DNA of 64,000 bases, taken from NCBI RefSeq assembly GCF_050948175.1, contig NW_027490240.1, forward strand, positions 558,001-622,000, given 5' to 3'. Origin of the DNA: Xylocopa sonorina (lineage: Eukaryota; Arthropoda; Insecta; Hymenoptera; Apidae). A program made the position numbers and the translations under genes. Shown piece after piece: positions 26,291 to 38,399 of the stretch (its first letter is position 1; every line of letters begins with the position of its first letter). The notes beneath the pieces are model-generated. The model searched no databases. It saw nothing but the letters and a program-made list of their open reading frames with translations, and was not told the DNA's origin.

Positions 26291-26697
26291 ACTGCTATGT
26301 TTCATGATAAGATATAATAATCATTATGGAGTGTTATGTATACCTCGTACTCACTTCAAAAGAATGTAAATGCGACCCTTCCATGCTAGGAAATAGCCTT
26401 TGCACATGTCTACGTATCGTAGCTATAGAGTTCTAATGCTTCTCAAAACGCGATATAGCATCTCATTCCTATGTTTCATGATAAAATATAATATTCATTG
26501 CGAAGTGTCATGTATACCTCGATTTTACTTCACAAGAATGTAAATGCGACACTTCCTTCCTAGGAAATATTGTTTGCAGATGTCTACGTATCACAGCAAT
26601 AGAGTAATAATGCTTCTTAAAACGAGATGTCGTATTTCATTTCTATGTTTCGTAATAAGATATAATACTCATTGTGTAATGTTATGTATACCTCGTA

Positions 26698-26727
26698 TTC
26701 ACTTCAGTGGAATGTCCATGCTAGGAA
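26698..26727. repeat. 13-bp slippage deletion in a B monomer
   Basis: Here TGGAATGTCCATGCTAGG replaces the longer form seen near 6,181, in which two ATGT words are separated by AAGTGCCAC. Loss of one ATGT plus the 9 bp between explains the 13-bp deletion exactly, which is a replication-slippage or microhomology signature. Confidence 0.75.
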
Positions 26728-27780
26728 ATAGAGTTTGCAGATGTCTACGCATATTAGCAATAGAGTTCTAATGCTTCTCAAAACGCGATATAGCACCTCA
26801 TTCCTATGTTTCATGATAAGATATAATATTCATTGCGAAGTGTCATGTATATCTCGTATTCACTTCAAAAGAATGTAAATGCGACACTTCCATGCGAGGA
26901 AATAGCGTTTGCAGATGTCTACGTATCGCAGCAATTGAGTTGAATGCTTCCTAGAACGCGATATCGCACCTCTCTTCTATGTTTCATGATAAGGTATAAT
27001 ATTCATTGCGAAGTGTCATGTATACTTCGTATTCACTTCAAAAGAATGTAAATGCGACACTTCCATGCTAGGAAATAGCGTTTGCAGATGTCTACGTATC
27101 GTAGCAATAGAGTTCTAATGCTTCTCAAAACGCGATATAGCACCTCATTCCTATGTTTCGTGATAAGATATAATATTCATAGCGAAGTGTCATGTATACC
27201 TCGTATTCACTTCAAATGAGTGTAAATGCGACACTTCCATGCTAGGAAATAGCGTTTGCAGATGTCTACGTATCGTAGCAATAGAGTTCTAATGCTTCTT
27301 AAAACGCGATATCGCATCTCACTGCTATGTTTCATGATAAGATATAATATTCATTATGGAGTGATATGTATACCTCGTATTCACTTCAAAAGAAAGTAAA
27401 TGCGACACTTCCATGCTAGGAAGTAGCGTTTGCAGATGTCTACGTATCGTAGCAATAGGGTTCTAATGCTTCTTAAAATGCGATATCGCATCACACTTCT
27501 ATGTTTCATGATAAGATATAATATTCATTGCGAAGTGTCATGTATTCCGCGATTTCACTTCACTAGAATGTAAATGCGACACTTACTTGCTAGGAAATAT
27601 TGTTTGCAGATGTCTACGTATCACAGCAATAGAGTACTAATGCTTCTTAAAACGAGATGTCGTATTTCATTTCTATGTTTCGTAATAAGGTATAATATTC
27701 ATTGTGTAATGTTATGTATACCTCGTATTCACTTCAGTGGAATGTAAGTGCGAAATTTCCTTGCTAGGAAATAGAGTTTG

Positions 27781-30700
27781 CAGATGTCTACGTATATAGG
27801 CAATAGAGTTCTAATGCTTCTCAAAACTCGATATAGCACCTCATTCCTATGTTTCATGATAAGATATAATATTCATTGCGAAGTGTCATGTATATCTCGT
27901 ATTCACATCAAAAGAATGTAAATGCGACACTTCCATGCTAGGAAATAGCGTTTGCAGACGTCTACGTATCGCAGCAATAGAGTTCCAATGCTTCCTAAAA
28001 CGCGATATCGCATCTCTCTTCTATGTTTCATGATAAGGTATAATATTCATTGCGAAGCGTCATGTATACCTCGAATTCACTTCAAATGAATGTAAATGCG
28101 ACACTTCCATGCTAGGAAATAGCGTTTGCAGATGTCTACGTATCGAAGCAATAGAGCTCTAATGATTCTTAAAACGCGATATCGCATCTCACTGCTATGT
28201 TTCATGAGAAGATATAATATTCATTGCGAAGTGTCATGTATACCTCGTATTCACTTCAAATGAACGTAAATAAGACACTTCCATGCTAGGAAATAGCGTT
28301 TGCAGACGTCTACGTATCGCAGCAATAGGGTTCCAATGCTTCCTAATACGCGATATCGCATCTCTCTTCTATGTTTCATGATAAGGTATAATATTCATTG
28401 CGAAGCGTCATGTATACCTCGAATTCACTTCAAATGAATGTAAATGCGACACTTCCATGCTAGGAAATAGCGTTTGCAGATGTCTACGTATCGCAGCAAT
28501 AGAGTCCTAATGCTCCCTATAACGCGATATCGCATCTCACTGCTATGTTTCATGATAAGATATAATATTCATTATGGAGTGTTATGTATACCTCGTATTC
28601 ACTTCAGAAGAATGTAAAGGCGACACTTCCTTGCTAGGAAATATTGTTTGCAGATGTCTACGTATCACAGCAATAGAGTACTATTGCTTCTTAAAACGAG
28701 ATGTCGTATTTCACTTCTATGTTTCTTAATAAGATATAATATTCATTGTGTAATGCTATGTATACCTCGTATTCACTTCAGTGGAATGTAAGAGCGAAAT
28801 TTCCTTGCTAGGAAATAGAGTTTGCAGATGTCTACGTATAATAGCAATAGAGTTCTAATGCTTCTCAAAACGCGATATAGCACCTCTTTCCTATGTTTCA
28901 TGATAAGATATAGTATTCATTGCGAAGTGTCACGTATATCTCGTATTCACTTCAAAAGAATGTAAATGCGACACTTCCATGCTAGGAAATGGCGTTTGCA
29001 GATGTCTACGTATCGTAGCAATAGAGTCCTAATGCTTCCTAAAACGCGATATCGCATCTCACTGCTATGTTTCATGATAAGATATAATATTCATTATGGA
29101 GTGTTATGTATACCTCGTACTCACTTCAAATGAATGTAAATGTGACACTTCAATGCTAGGAAATAGCGTTTGCAGATGTCTACGTATCGTAGCAATAGAG
29201 TTCCAATGCTTCTTGAAACGCGATATCGCATCTCACTGCTATGTTTCATGATAAGATATAATATTCATTATGGAGTGTTATGTATACCTCGTACTCACTT
29301 CAAAAGAATGTAAATGCGACCCTTCCATGCTAGGAAATAGCCTTTGCAGATGTCTTCGTATCGTAGCAATAGAGTTCTAATGCGTCTTAAAACGAGATGC
29401 CGCAATTCATTTCTATGTTCCGTAATAAGATATAATATTCATTGTGTAATGTTATGTATACCTCGTATTCACTTCAGTGGAATGTAAGTGCGAAATTTCC
29501 TTGCTAGGAAATAGTGTTTGCAGATGTCTACGTATCGTAGCAATAGAGTTCTAATGCTTCTTAAAACGCGATATCGCATCTCACTGCTATGTTTCATGAT
29601 AAGATATAATATTCATTGCGAAGTGTCATGCATATCTCGTATTCACTTCAAAAGAATGTAAATGCGACACTTCCATGCTAGGAAATAGCGTTTGCAGATG
29701 TCTACGTATCGCAGCAATAGAGTTCCAATGCTTCCTAAAACGCGATATCGCATCTCTCTTCTATGTTTCATGATAAGGTGTAATATTCATTGCGAAGCGT
29801 CATGTATACCTCGAATTCACTTCAAATGAATGTAAATGCGACACTTCCATGCTAGGAAATAGCGTTTGCAGATGTCTACGTATCGTAGCAATAGAGTTCT
29901 AATGATTCTTAAAACGCGATATCGCATCTCACTGCTATGTTTCATGAGAAGATATAATATTCAATGCGAAGTGTCATGTATACCTCGTATTCACTTCAAA
30001 TGAACGTAAATAAGACACTTCCATGCTAGGAAATAGCGTTTGCAGATGTCTACGTATCGTAGCAATAGAGTTCTAATGCTTCTTAGAACGCGATATCGCA
30101 TCTCACTTCTATGTTTCATGATAAGATATAATATTCACTACGAAGTGTCATGTATACCTCGTATTCACTTCAAATGAATGTAAATGCCACACTTCCATGC
30201 TAGGAAATAGCGTTTGCAGATGTCTACGTATCACAGAAATAGAGTACTATTGCTTCTTAAAACGAGATGTCGTATTTCATTTCTATGTTCCGTAATAAGA
30301 TATAATATTCATTGTGTAATGTTATGTATACCTCGTATTCACTTCAGTGGAATGTAAGTGCGAAATTTCCTTGCTAGGAAATAGCGTTTGCAGATGTCTA
30401 CGTATCGTAGCAATAGAGTTCTAATGCTTCTTAAAACGCGATATCGCATCTCACTGCTATGTTTCATGATAAGATATAATATTCATTATGGAGTGTTATG
30501 TATACCTCGTACTCACTTCAAAAGAATGTAAATGCGACCCTTCCATGCTAGGAAATAGCCTTTGCAGATGTCTACGTATCGTAGCTATAGAGTTCTAATG
30601 CTTCTCAAAACGCGATATCGCATCTCATTTCTATGTTTCGTGATAAGATATAATATTCATTGCGATGGGTCATGTATACCTCGCATACACTTAAAATGTA

Positions 30701-32075
30701 TGTAAATGCGACACTTCCTTGCTAGGAAATAGCGTTTGCAGATGTCTACGTATCGAGGCATTAGAGTTCTAAAACCTCCTAATTCGCGATATCGCATCTC
30801 ATTTCTATGTTTCACGATAAGATATAATATTCACTGTGGAGTCTTATGTATACCTCGTATTCGTTTCAAAAGAATGTAAATGCGACACGTCCTTGCTAGG
30901 AAGTAGTGTTTGCAGATGCCTACGTATCGAAGCAATATTGTTCTAATGATCCTTAAACCGCGATATCGCATCTCATTTCTATGTTTCATGACAGTATATA
31001 ATATTCATTGCGAAGGGTCATGTATACCTCGCATACACTTAAAATGAATGCAAATGCGACACTTCCTTGCTAGGAAATAGCGTTTGCAGATGTCTACGTA
31101 TCGAAGAAATAGATTTCTAAAGCTTGCTAATTCGCGATATCGCATCTCATATCTATGTTTCATGATAATATATAATATTCATTGCGAAGTTTCATGTATA
31201 CCTCGCATACAATTCAAACGAATGTGAATGCGACAGTTCCTTGCTAGGAAATAGCGTTTGCAGATGTCTACGTATCGAAGCAATAGTTTTCTAATGCTTC
31301 TTAAATCGTCATATCTCATCTAATATCTACGTTTCATGATAAGGTATAATATCCATTGCGAAGTGTCATGTATACCTCGTATTCCTTTCAAAGGAATGTA
31401 AATGCAACACTTCCTTGCTAGGAAATAGCGTTTGCAGATGTCTACGTATCGAAGCAATAGACATCTAATGCTTCATATATCGCGATATCGCATCTCACTT
31501 CTATGTTTCATGATAAGATATAATATTCGCAGTGCAGTGTTATGTATACCTCTTATTCACGTCAAAAGAATGTAAATGCGACACTTCCTTGCTAGGAAAT
31601 AGCGTTTGCAAATGTCTACGTATCGCGGCATTAGAGTTCTAATGCTTCTCAAAACGCGATATCGCATCTCATTTCTATGTTTCATGATAAGATATAATAT
31701 TCATTGTGGAATGTTATGTATACCTCGTATTCGTTTCAAAAGAATGTAAATGCGACACTTTCTTGCTAGGAAGTAGCGTTTGCAGATGTCTACGTATCGA
31801 AGCAATAGACTTCTAGAGCTTGCTAATTCGCGATATCGCATCTCATATCTATGTTTCATGATAATATATAATATTCATTGCGAAGTTTCATGTATACCTC
31901 GCATACAATTCAAACGAATGTGAATGCGGCTGTTCCTTGCTAGGAAATAGTGTTTGCAGATGTCTACGTGTCGAAGCAATAGTGTTCTAATGCTTCTTAA
32001 ATCGTCATATCGCATCTCAATTCTATGTTTCATGATAAGATATAATATTCATTGTGAAGTGTCATGTATACCTCG
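27781..32075. repeat. Large block recurring from 15,093-18,690, copy 2
   Basis: Second, longer copy of the 15.1-18.7 kb block, with four extra monomers distributed over at least three sites. Around 28,304-28,490 one monomer was replaced by a CAGACG-type A' monomer without changing the length, as expected from gene conversion or exchange between misaligned copies. Further in, both copies enter the same diverged monomers (CTAATTCGCGATATCGC, CGCATACAATTC). Confidence 0.88.
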
Positions 32076-33000
32076 TATTCCTTTCAAAAGAATGTAAATG
32101 CGACACTCCCTTGTTAGGAAGTAGCGTTTGCAGATGTCTACGTATCGAACCAATAGTGTTCTAATGCTTCTTAAATCGAAATGTCGCAGCCCATTTCCAT
32201 GTTTCATGATAAGATATAATATTTAACGTGCAGTGTTAAGTACTCCTCGTATTCACTACAAAAGAAAGTGAATGCGACAATACTTTGCCAGGAAATAGCG
32301 TTTGCAGATGTCTCCGTATCGAAGAAATAGTTTTCTAATGCTTCTTAAATCGTCATATCTCATCTAATATCTACGTTTCATGATAAGGTATAATATCCAT
32401 TGCGAAGTGTCATGTATACCTCGTATTCCTTTCAAAGGAATGTAAATGCAACACTTCCTTGCTAGGAAATAGCGTTTGCAGATGTCTACGTATCGAAGCA
32501 ATAGACATCTAATGCTTCATATATCGCGATATCGCATCTAATTTCTATGTTTCATGATAAGATATAATATTCGCAGTGCAGTGTTATGTATACCTCTTAT
32601 TCACGTCAAAAGAATGTAAATGCGACACTTCCTTGCTAGGAAATAGCGTTTGCAAATGTCTACGTATCGCGGCATTAGAGTTCTAATGCTTCTCAAAACG
32701 CGATATCGCATCTCATTTCTATGTTTCATGATAAGATATAATATTCATTGTGGAATGTTATGTATACCTCGTATTCGTTTCAAAAGAATGTAAATGCGAC
32801 ACTTTCTTGCTAGGAAGTAGCGTTTGCAGATGTCTACGTATCGAAGCAATAGACTTCTAGAGATTGCTAATTCGCGATATCGCATCTCACTTCTATGTTT
32901 CATGATAAGATACAATATTCATTATGAAGTGTCATGTATACCTCGTATTCACCTCAAAAGTATGTAAATGCGACAGTTCCATGCTAGGAAATAGCGTTCG
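30660..33000. repeat. Second diverged-monomer island
   Basis: Diverged monomers homologous to 17.45-18.7 kb, expanded here by the 1,044-bp tandem unit. Words such as CGATGGGTCATG, AAAACCTCCTAATTC and CAGTGTTAAGTACTCC are private. Canonical D-type and A-type monomers resume after about 33,000. Confidence 0.83.
31287..32890. repeat. 1,044-bp 6-mer tandem repeat (1.5 copies)
   Basis: The word TTTTCTAATGCTTC with AAATCGTCATATCTC at 31,287 recurs at 32,331, exactly 1,044 bp (6 x 174) later. The following three monomers (ATAAGGTATAATATCC, TTCATATATCGCGATATC, ATTCGCAGTGCAG, GCGGCATTAG) are near-identical in both places up to about 32,890. The second copy is thus truncated to about half. Confidence 0.92.
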
Positions 33001-33200
33001 CAGATGTCTACGAATCGTAGCAATAGAGTTCTAATGCTTTTAAAACGCGATATCGCATCTCACTGCTACGTTTCATGAGAAGATATAATATTCATTATGG
33101 TGTGTTATGTATACCTCGTACTCACTTCAAAAGAATGTAAATGCGAACCTTCCATGCTAGGAAATAGCGTTTGCAGATGTCTACGTATCGTAGCAATAGA

Positions 33201-34708
33201 GTTCTAATGCTTCTTAGAACGCGATATCGCATCTCACTTCTGTGTTTCATGATAAGATATAATATTGATTGCGAAGTGTCATGTATACCTCGTATTCACT
33301 TCAAAAGAATGTAAATAAGACACTTCCATGCTAGGAAATAGCATTTGCAGATGTCTACGTATTGTAGCAATAGAGTTCTAATGCTTCTTAGAACGCGATA
33401 TCGCATCTCACTTCTATGTTTCATGATAAGATATAGTGTTCATTGCGAAGTGTCATGTATACCTCGTATTGACTTCAAAAGAATGTAAATATGACACTTC
33501 CATGCTAGGAAATAGCGTTTGCAGATGTCTACGTATCGTAGCAATAGTGTTCTGATGCTTCTTAAAACGAGATGTCGTATTTCATTTCTATGTTTCGTAA
33601 TCAGATATAATATTCATTGTGTAGTGTTATGTATACCTCGTATTCACTTCAGTGGAATGTAAGTGCGACATGTCCATGCTAGGAAATAGAGTTTGCAAAT
33701 GTCTACGTATCGTAGTAATAGAGTTCTAATGCTTCTCAAAACGCGATACAGCACCTCATTCCTATGTTTCATGATAAGATATAATATTCATTGCGAAGTG
33801 TTATGTATATCTCGTATTCACTTCAAAAGAATGTAAATGCGACATTCCATGCTATGAAATAGCGTTTGCAGATGTCTACGTATCGTAGCAATAGAGTTCT
33901 AATTCTTTTAAAACGCGATATCGCATCTCACTGCTACGTTTCATGATAAGATATAATATTCATTGCGAAGTGTCATGTATACCTCGTATTCACTTCAAAT
34001 GAATGTAAATACGACACTTCCATGCTAGGAAATAGCGTTTGCAGATGTCTACGTATCGTAGCAATAGAGTTCTAATGCTTCCTAAAACGAGATGTCGCAT
34101 TTCATTTCTATGTTTCGTGATAAGATATAATATTCATTGTGAAGTGTTATGTATACCTCGTATTGACTTCAAAGGAACGTAAATAAGGCACTTCCATGCT
34201 AGGAAATAGCGTTTGCAGATGTCTACGTGTCGTAGCAATAGAGTTCTAATGCTTCTTAGAACGCGATATCGAATCTCACTTCTATGTTTCATGATAAGAT
34301 ATAATATTCATTGCGATGTGTCATGTATACCTCGTATTCACTTCAAAAGAATGTAAATATGACACTTCCATGCTAGGAAATAGCGTTTGCAGATGTCTAC
34401 GTATCGTAGCAATAGAGTTCTAATGCTTCTTAAAACTAGATGCCGCATTCCATTTCTATGTTTCGTGATTAGATATAATATACATTGTAGAGTGTTATGT
34501 ATACCTCGTATTCACTTCACAAGAATGTAAATGCGACACTTCCTTGCTGGGAAATATTGTTTGCAGATGTCTACGTATCACAGCAATAGAGTACTAATGC
34601 TTCTTAAAACGAGATGTCGTATTTCATTTCTATGTTTCGTATAAGATATAATATTCATTGTGTAATGTTATGTACACCTCGTATTCACTTCAGTGGAATG
34701 TAAGTGCG
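33201..34708. repeat. 2,951-bp-offset duplication, copy 1
   Basis: About 8.7 monomers that recur at 36,152-37,659, offset 2,951 bp (17 monomers minus 7). Shared rare changes are TTCTGTGTTTCATG (33,239 and 36,190), AATATTGATTGCG, ATTCTTTTAAAACGCG (33,902 and 36,853), AAAACTAGATGCCGC and ATTAGATATAATATACATTG. Confidence 0.9.
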
Positions 34709-35320
34709 AAATTTCCTTGCTAGGAAATAGAGTTTGCAGATGTTTACGTATATTAGCAATAGAGTTCTAATGCTTCTCAAACCGCGATATAGCACCTCAG
34801 TCCTATGTTTCATGATAAGATATAATATTCACTGCGAAGTGTCATGTATATCTCGTATTCACTTCAAAAGAATATAAATGCCATACTTCCATGCTAGGAA
34901 ATAGCCTTTGCAGATGTCTACGTATCGCAGCAATAGTGTTCTAATGCTTCCTAAACGCGATATTATCTCTCTTCTATGTTTCATGATAAGATATAATATT
35001 CATAGCGAAGTGTCATGTATACCTCGATTTCACTTCACAAGAATGTAAATGCGACACTTCCTTGCTGGGAAATATTGTTTGCAGATGTCTACGTATCACA
35101 GCAATAGAGTACTAATGCTTCTTAAAACCCGATATCGCATCTCACTTCTATGTTTCATGATAAGATATAATATTCATTGCGAAGTGTCATGTATACCTCG
35201 TATTCACTTCAAAAGAATGTAAATGCGACACTTCCATGCTAGGAAGTTGCGTTTGCAGATGTCTACGTATCGTAGCAATAGGGTTCTAATGCTTCTTAGA
35301 ACGCGATATCGCATCTCACT
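34655..35320. repeat. 5-mer-offset duplication, copy 1
   Basis: Nearly four monomers recur at 35,522-36,190. The offset is 867 bp, becoming 870 bp (5 x 174) after a 3-bp deletion near 34,965 (GATATTATCTCTC for GATATCGCATCTCTC). Shared markers are TCAAACCGCGATATAGC (34,777 and 35,644), ATGTTTACGTATATTAG, CTTGCTGGGAAATATTG (GGCAA in copy 2) and TTAAAACCCGATATC (CCCAATATC in copy 2). Confidence 0.88.
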
Positions 35321-35521
35321 TCCATGTTTCATGATAAGATATAATATTCATTGCGAAGTGTCATGTATACCTCGTATTCACTTCAAAAGAATGTAAATGC
35401 GACACTTCCATGCTAGGAAGTAGCGTTTGCAGATGTCTACGTATCGTAGCAATAGGTTTCTAATGCTTCTTAAAACTAGATGCCGCATTCCATTTCTATG
35501 TTTCGTGATTAGATATAATAT

Positions 35522-36190
35522 TCATTGTGTAATGTTGTGTACACCTCGTATTCACTTCAGTGGAATGTAAGTGCGAAATTCCCTTGCTAGGAATTAGAGT
35601 TTGCAGATGTTTACGTATATTAGCAATAGAGTTCTAATGCTTCTCAAACCGCGATATAGCACCTCAGTCCTATGTTTCATGATAAGATATAATATTCACT
35701 GCGAAGTGTCATGTATATCTCGTATTCACTTCAAAAGAATATAAATGCCATACTTCCATGCTAGGAAATAGCCTTTGCAGATGTCTACGTATCGCCGCAA
35801 TAGTGTTCTAATGCTTCCTAAACGCGATATCGCATCTCTCTTCTATGTTTCATGATAAGATATAATATTCATAGCGAAGTGTCATGTATACCTCGATTTC
35901 ACTTCACAAGAATGTAAATGCGACACTTCCTTGCTGGCAAATATTGTTTGCAGATGTCTACGTATCACAGCAATAGAGTACTAATGCTTCTTAAAACCCA
36001 ATATCGCAACTCACTTCTATGTTTCATGATAAGATATAATATTCATTGCGAAGTGTCATGTATACCTCGTATTCACTTCAAAAGAATGTAAATGCGACAC
36101 TTCCATGCTAGGAAGTTGCGTTTGCAGATGTCTACGTATCGTAGCAATAGGGTTCTAATGCTTCTTAGAACGCGATATCGCATCTCACTT
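35522..36190. repeat. 5-mer-offset duplication, copy 2
   Basis: Second copy of the 34,655-35,320 block. It sits between the two copies of the 2,951-bp-offset duplication, so this 5-mer duplication may be part of what lengthened that larger spacing. Confidence 0.88.
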
Positions 36191-37659
36191 CTGTGTTTCA
36201 TGATAAGATATAATATTGATTGCGAAGTGTCATGTATACCTCGTATTCACTTCAAAAGAATGTAAATAAGACACTTCCATGCTAGGAAATAGCATTTGCA
36301 GATGTCTACGTATTGTAGCAATAGAGTTCTAATGCTTCTTAGAACGCGATATCGCATCTCACTTCTATGTTTCATGATAAGATATAGTATTCATTGCGAA
36401 GTGTCATGTATACCTCGTATTGACTTCAAAAGAATGTAAATATGACACTTCCATGCTAGGAAATAGCGTTTGCAGATGTCTACGTACCGTAGCAATAGTG
36501 TTCTGATGCTTCTTAAAACGAGATGTCGTATTTCATTTCTATGTTTCGTAATCAGATATAATATTCATTGTGTAGTGTTATGTATACCTCGTATTCACTT
36601 CAGTGGAATGTAAGTGCGACATGTCCATGCTAGGAAATAGAGTTTGCAAATGTCTACGTATCGTAGCAATAGAGTTCTAATGCTTCTCAAAACGCGATAC
36701 AGCACCTCATTCCTATGTTTCATGATAAGATATAATATTCATTGCGAAGTGTTATGTATATCTCGTATTCACTTCAAAAGAATGTAAATGCGACATTCCA
36801 TGCTATGAAATAGCGTTTGCAGATGTCTACGTATCGTAGCAATAGAGTTCTAATTCTTTTAAAACGCGATATCGCATCTCACTGCTACGTTTCACGATAA
36901 GATATAATATTCATTGCGAAGTGTCATGTATACATCGTATTCACTTCAAATGAATGTAAATACGACACTTCCATGCTAGGAAATAGCGTTTGCAGATGTC
37001 TACGTATCGTAGCAATAGAGTTCTAATGCTTCCTAAAACGAGATGTCGCATTTCATTTCTATGTTTCGTGATAAGATATAATATTCATTGTGAAGTGTTA
37101 TGTATACCTCGTATTGACTTCAAAGGAACGTAAATAAGACACTTCCATGCTAGGAAATAGCGTTTGCAGATGTCTACGTGTCGTAGCAATAGAGTTCTAA
37201 TGCTTCTTAGAACGCGATATCGAATCTCACTTCTATGTTTCATGATAAGATATAATATTCATTGCGATGTGTCATGTATACCTCGTATTCACTTCAAAAG
37301 AATGTAAATATGACACTTCCATGCTAGGAAATATCGTTTGCAGATGTCTACGTATCGTAGCAATAGAGTTCTAATGCTTCTTAAAACTAGATGCCGCATT
37401 CCATTTCTATGTTTCGTGATTAGATATAATATACATTGTGGAGTGTTATGTATACCTCGTATTCACTTCAGAAGAATGTAAATGCGACACTTCCTTGCTG
37501 GGAAATATTGTTTGCAGATGTCTACGTATCACAGCAATAGAGTACTAATGCTTCTTAAAACGAGATGTCGTATTTCATTTCTATGTTTCGTACAAGATAT
37601 AATATTCATTGTGTAATGTTATGTACACCTCGTATTCACTTCAGTGGAATGTAAGTGCG
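36152..37659. repeat. 2,951-bp-offset duplication, copy 2
   Basis: Second copy of the 33,201-34,708 block. Differences seen by eye are isolated substitutions, for example TACCGTAGC for TATCGTAGC near 36,487 and TACATCGTATTC for TACCTCGTATTC near 36,933. Its last monomers recombine into a further partial copy at about 37,660-38,150 (ATTCTTTTAAAACGCG again at about 37,731). Confidence 0.9.
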
Positions 37660-38399
37660 ACATGTCCATGCTAGGAAATAGAGTTTGCAAATGTCTACGT
37701 ATCGTAGCAATAGAGTTCTAATTCTTTTAAAACGCGATATCGCATCTCACTGCTACGTTTCATGATAAGATATAATATTCATTGCGAAGTGTCATGTATA
37801 CCTCGTATTCACTTCAAATGAATGTAAATACGACACTTCCATGCTAGGAAATAGCGTTTGCAGATGTCTACGTATCGTAGCAATAGTGTTCTGATGCTTC
37901 TTAAAACGAGATGTCGTATTTCATTTCTATGTTTCGTAATCAGATATAATATTCATTGTGTAGTGTTATGTATACCTCGTATTCACTTCAGTGGAATGTA
38001 AGTGCGACATGTCCATGCTAGGAAATAGAGTTTGCAAATGTCTACGTATCGTAGCAATAGAGTTCTAATGCTTCTCAAAACGCGATACAGCACCTCATTC
38101 CTATGTTTCATGATAAGATATAATATTCATTGCGAAGTGTTATGTATATCTCGACTTCACTTCACAAGAATGTAAATGCGTCATTTCCATGCTAGGAAAT
38201 AGCGTTTGCAGATGTCTACGTATCGTAGCAGTAGATTTCTACTGCTTCTTAAAACGAGATGTCGCATTCCATTTCTATGTTTCGTGATAAGATATAATAT
38301 TCATTGTGCAATGTTATGTATACCTCGTATTCACTTCAAAAGAATGTAAATGCGACACTTCCTAGCTAGGAAATAACATTTGCAGATGTCTACGCATCG

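Larger units (their letters stand above)
22781..27780. repeat. Canonical mixed-variant satellite segment
   Basis: After the diverged island the array returns to A, A', B, C and D monomers. Small private changes occur, such as the 13-bp deletion in a B monomer near 26,714. The part from about 25,200 to 26,290 repeats the haplotype of the 2,434-bp unit (separate entry). No gene or foreign insertion is seen. Confidence 0.9.
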
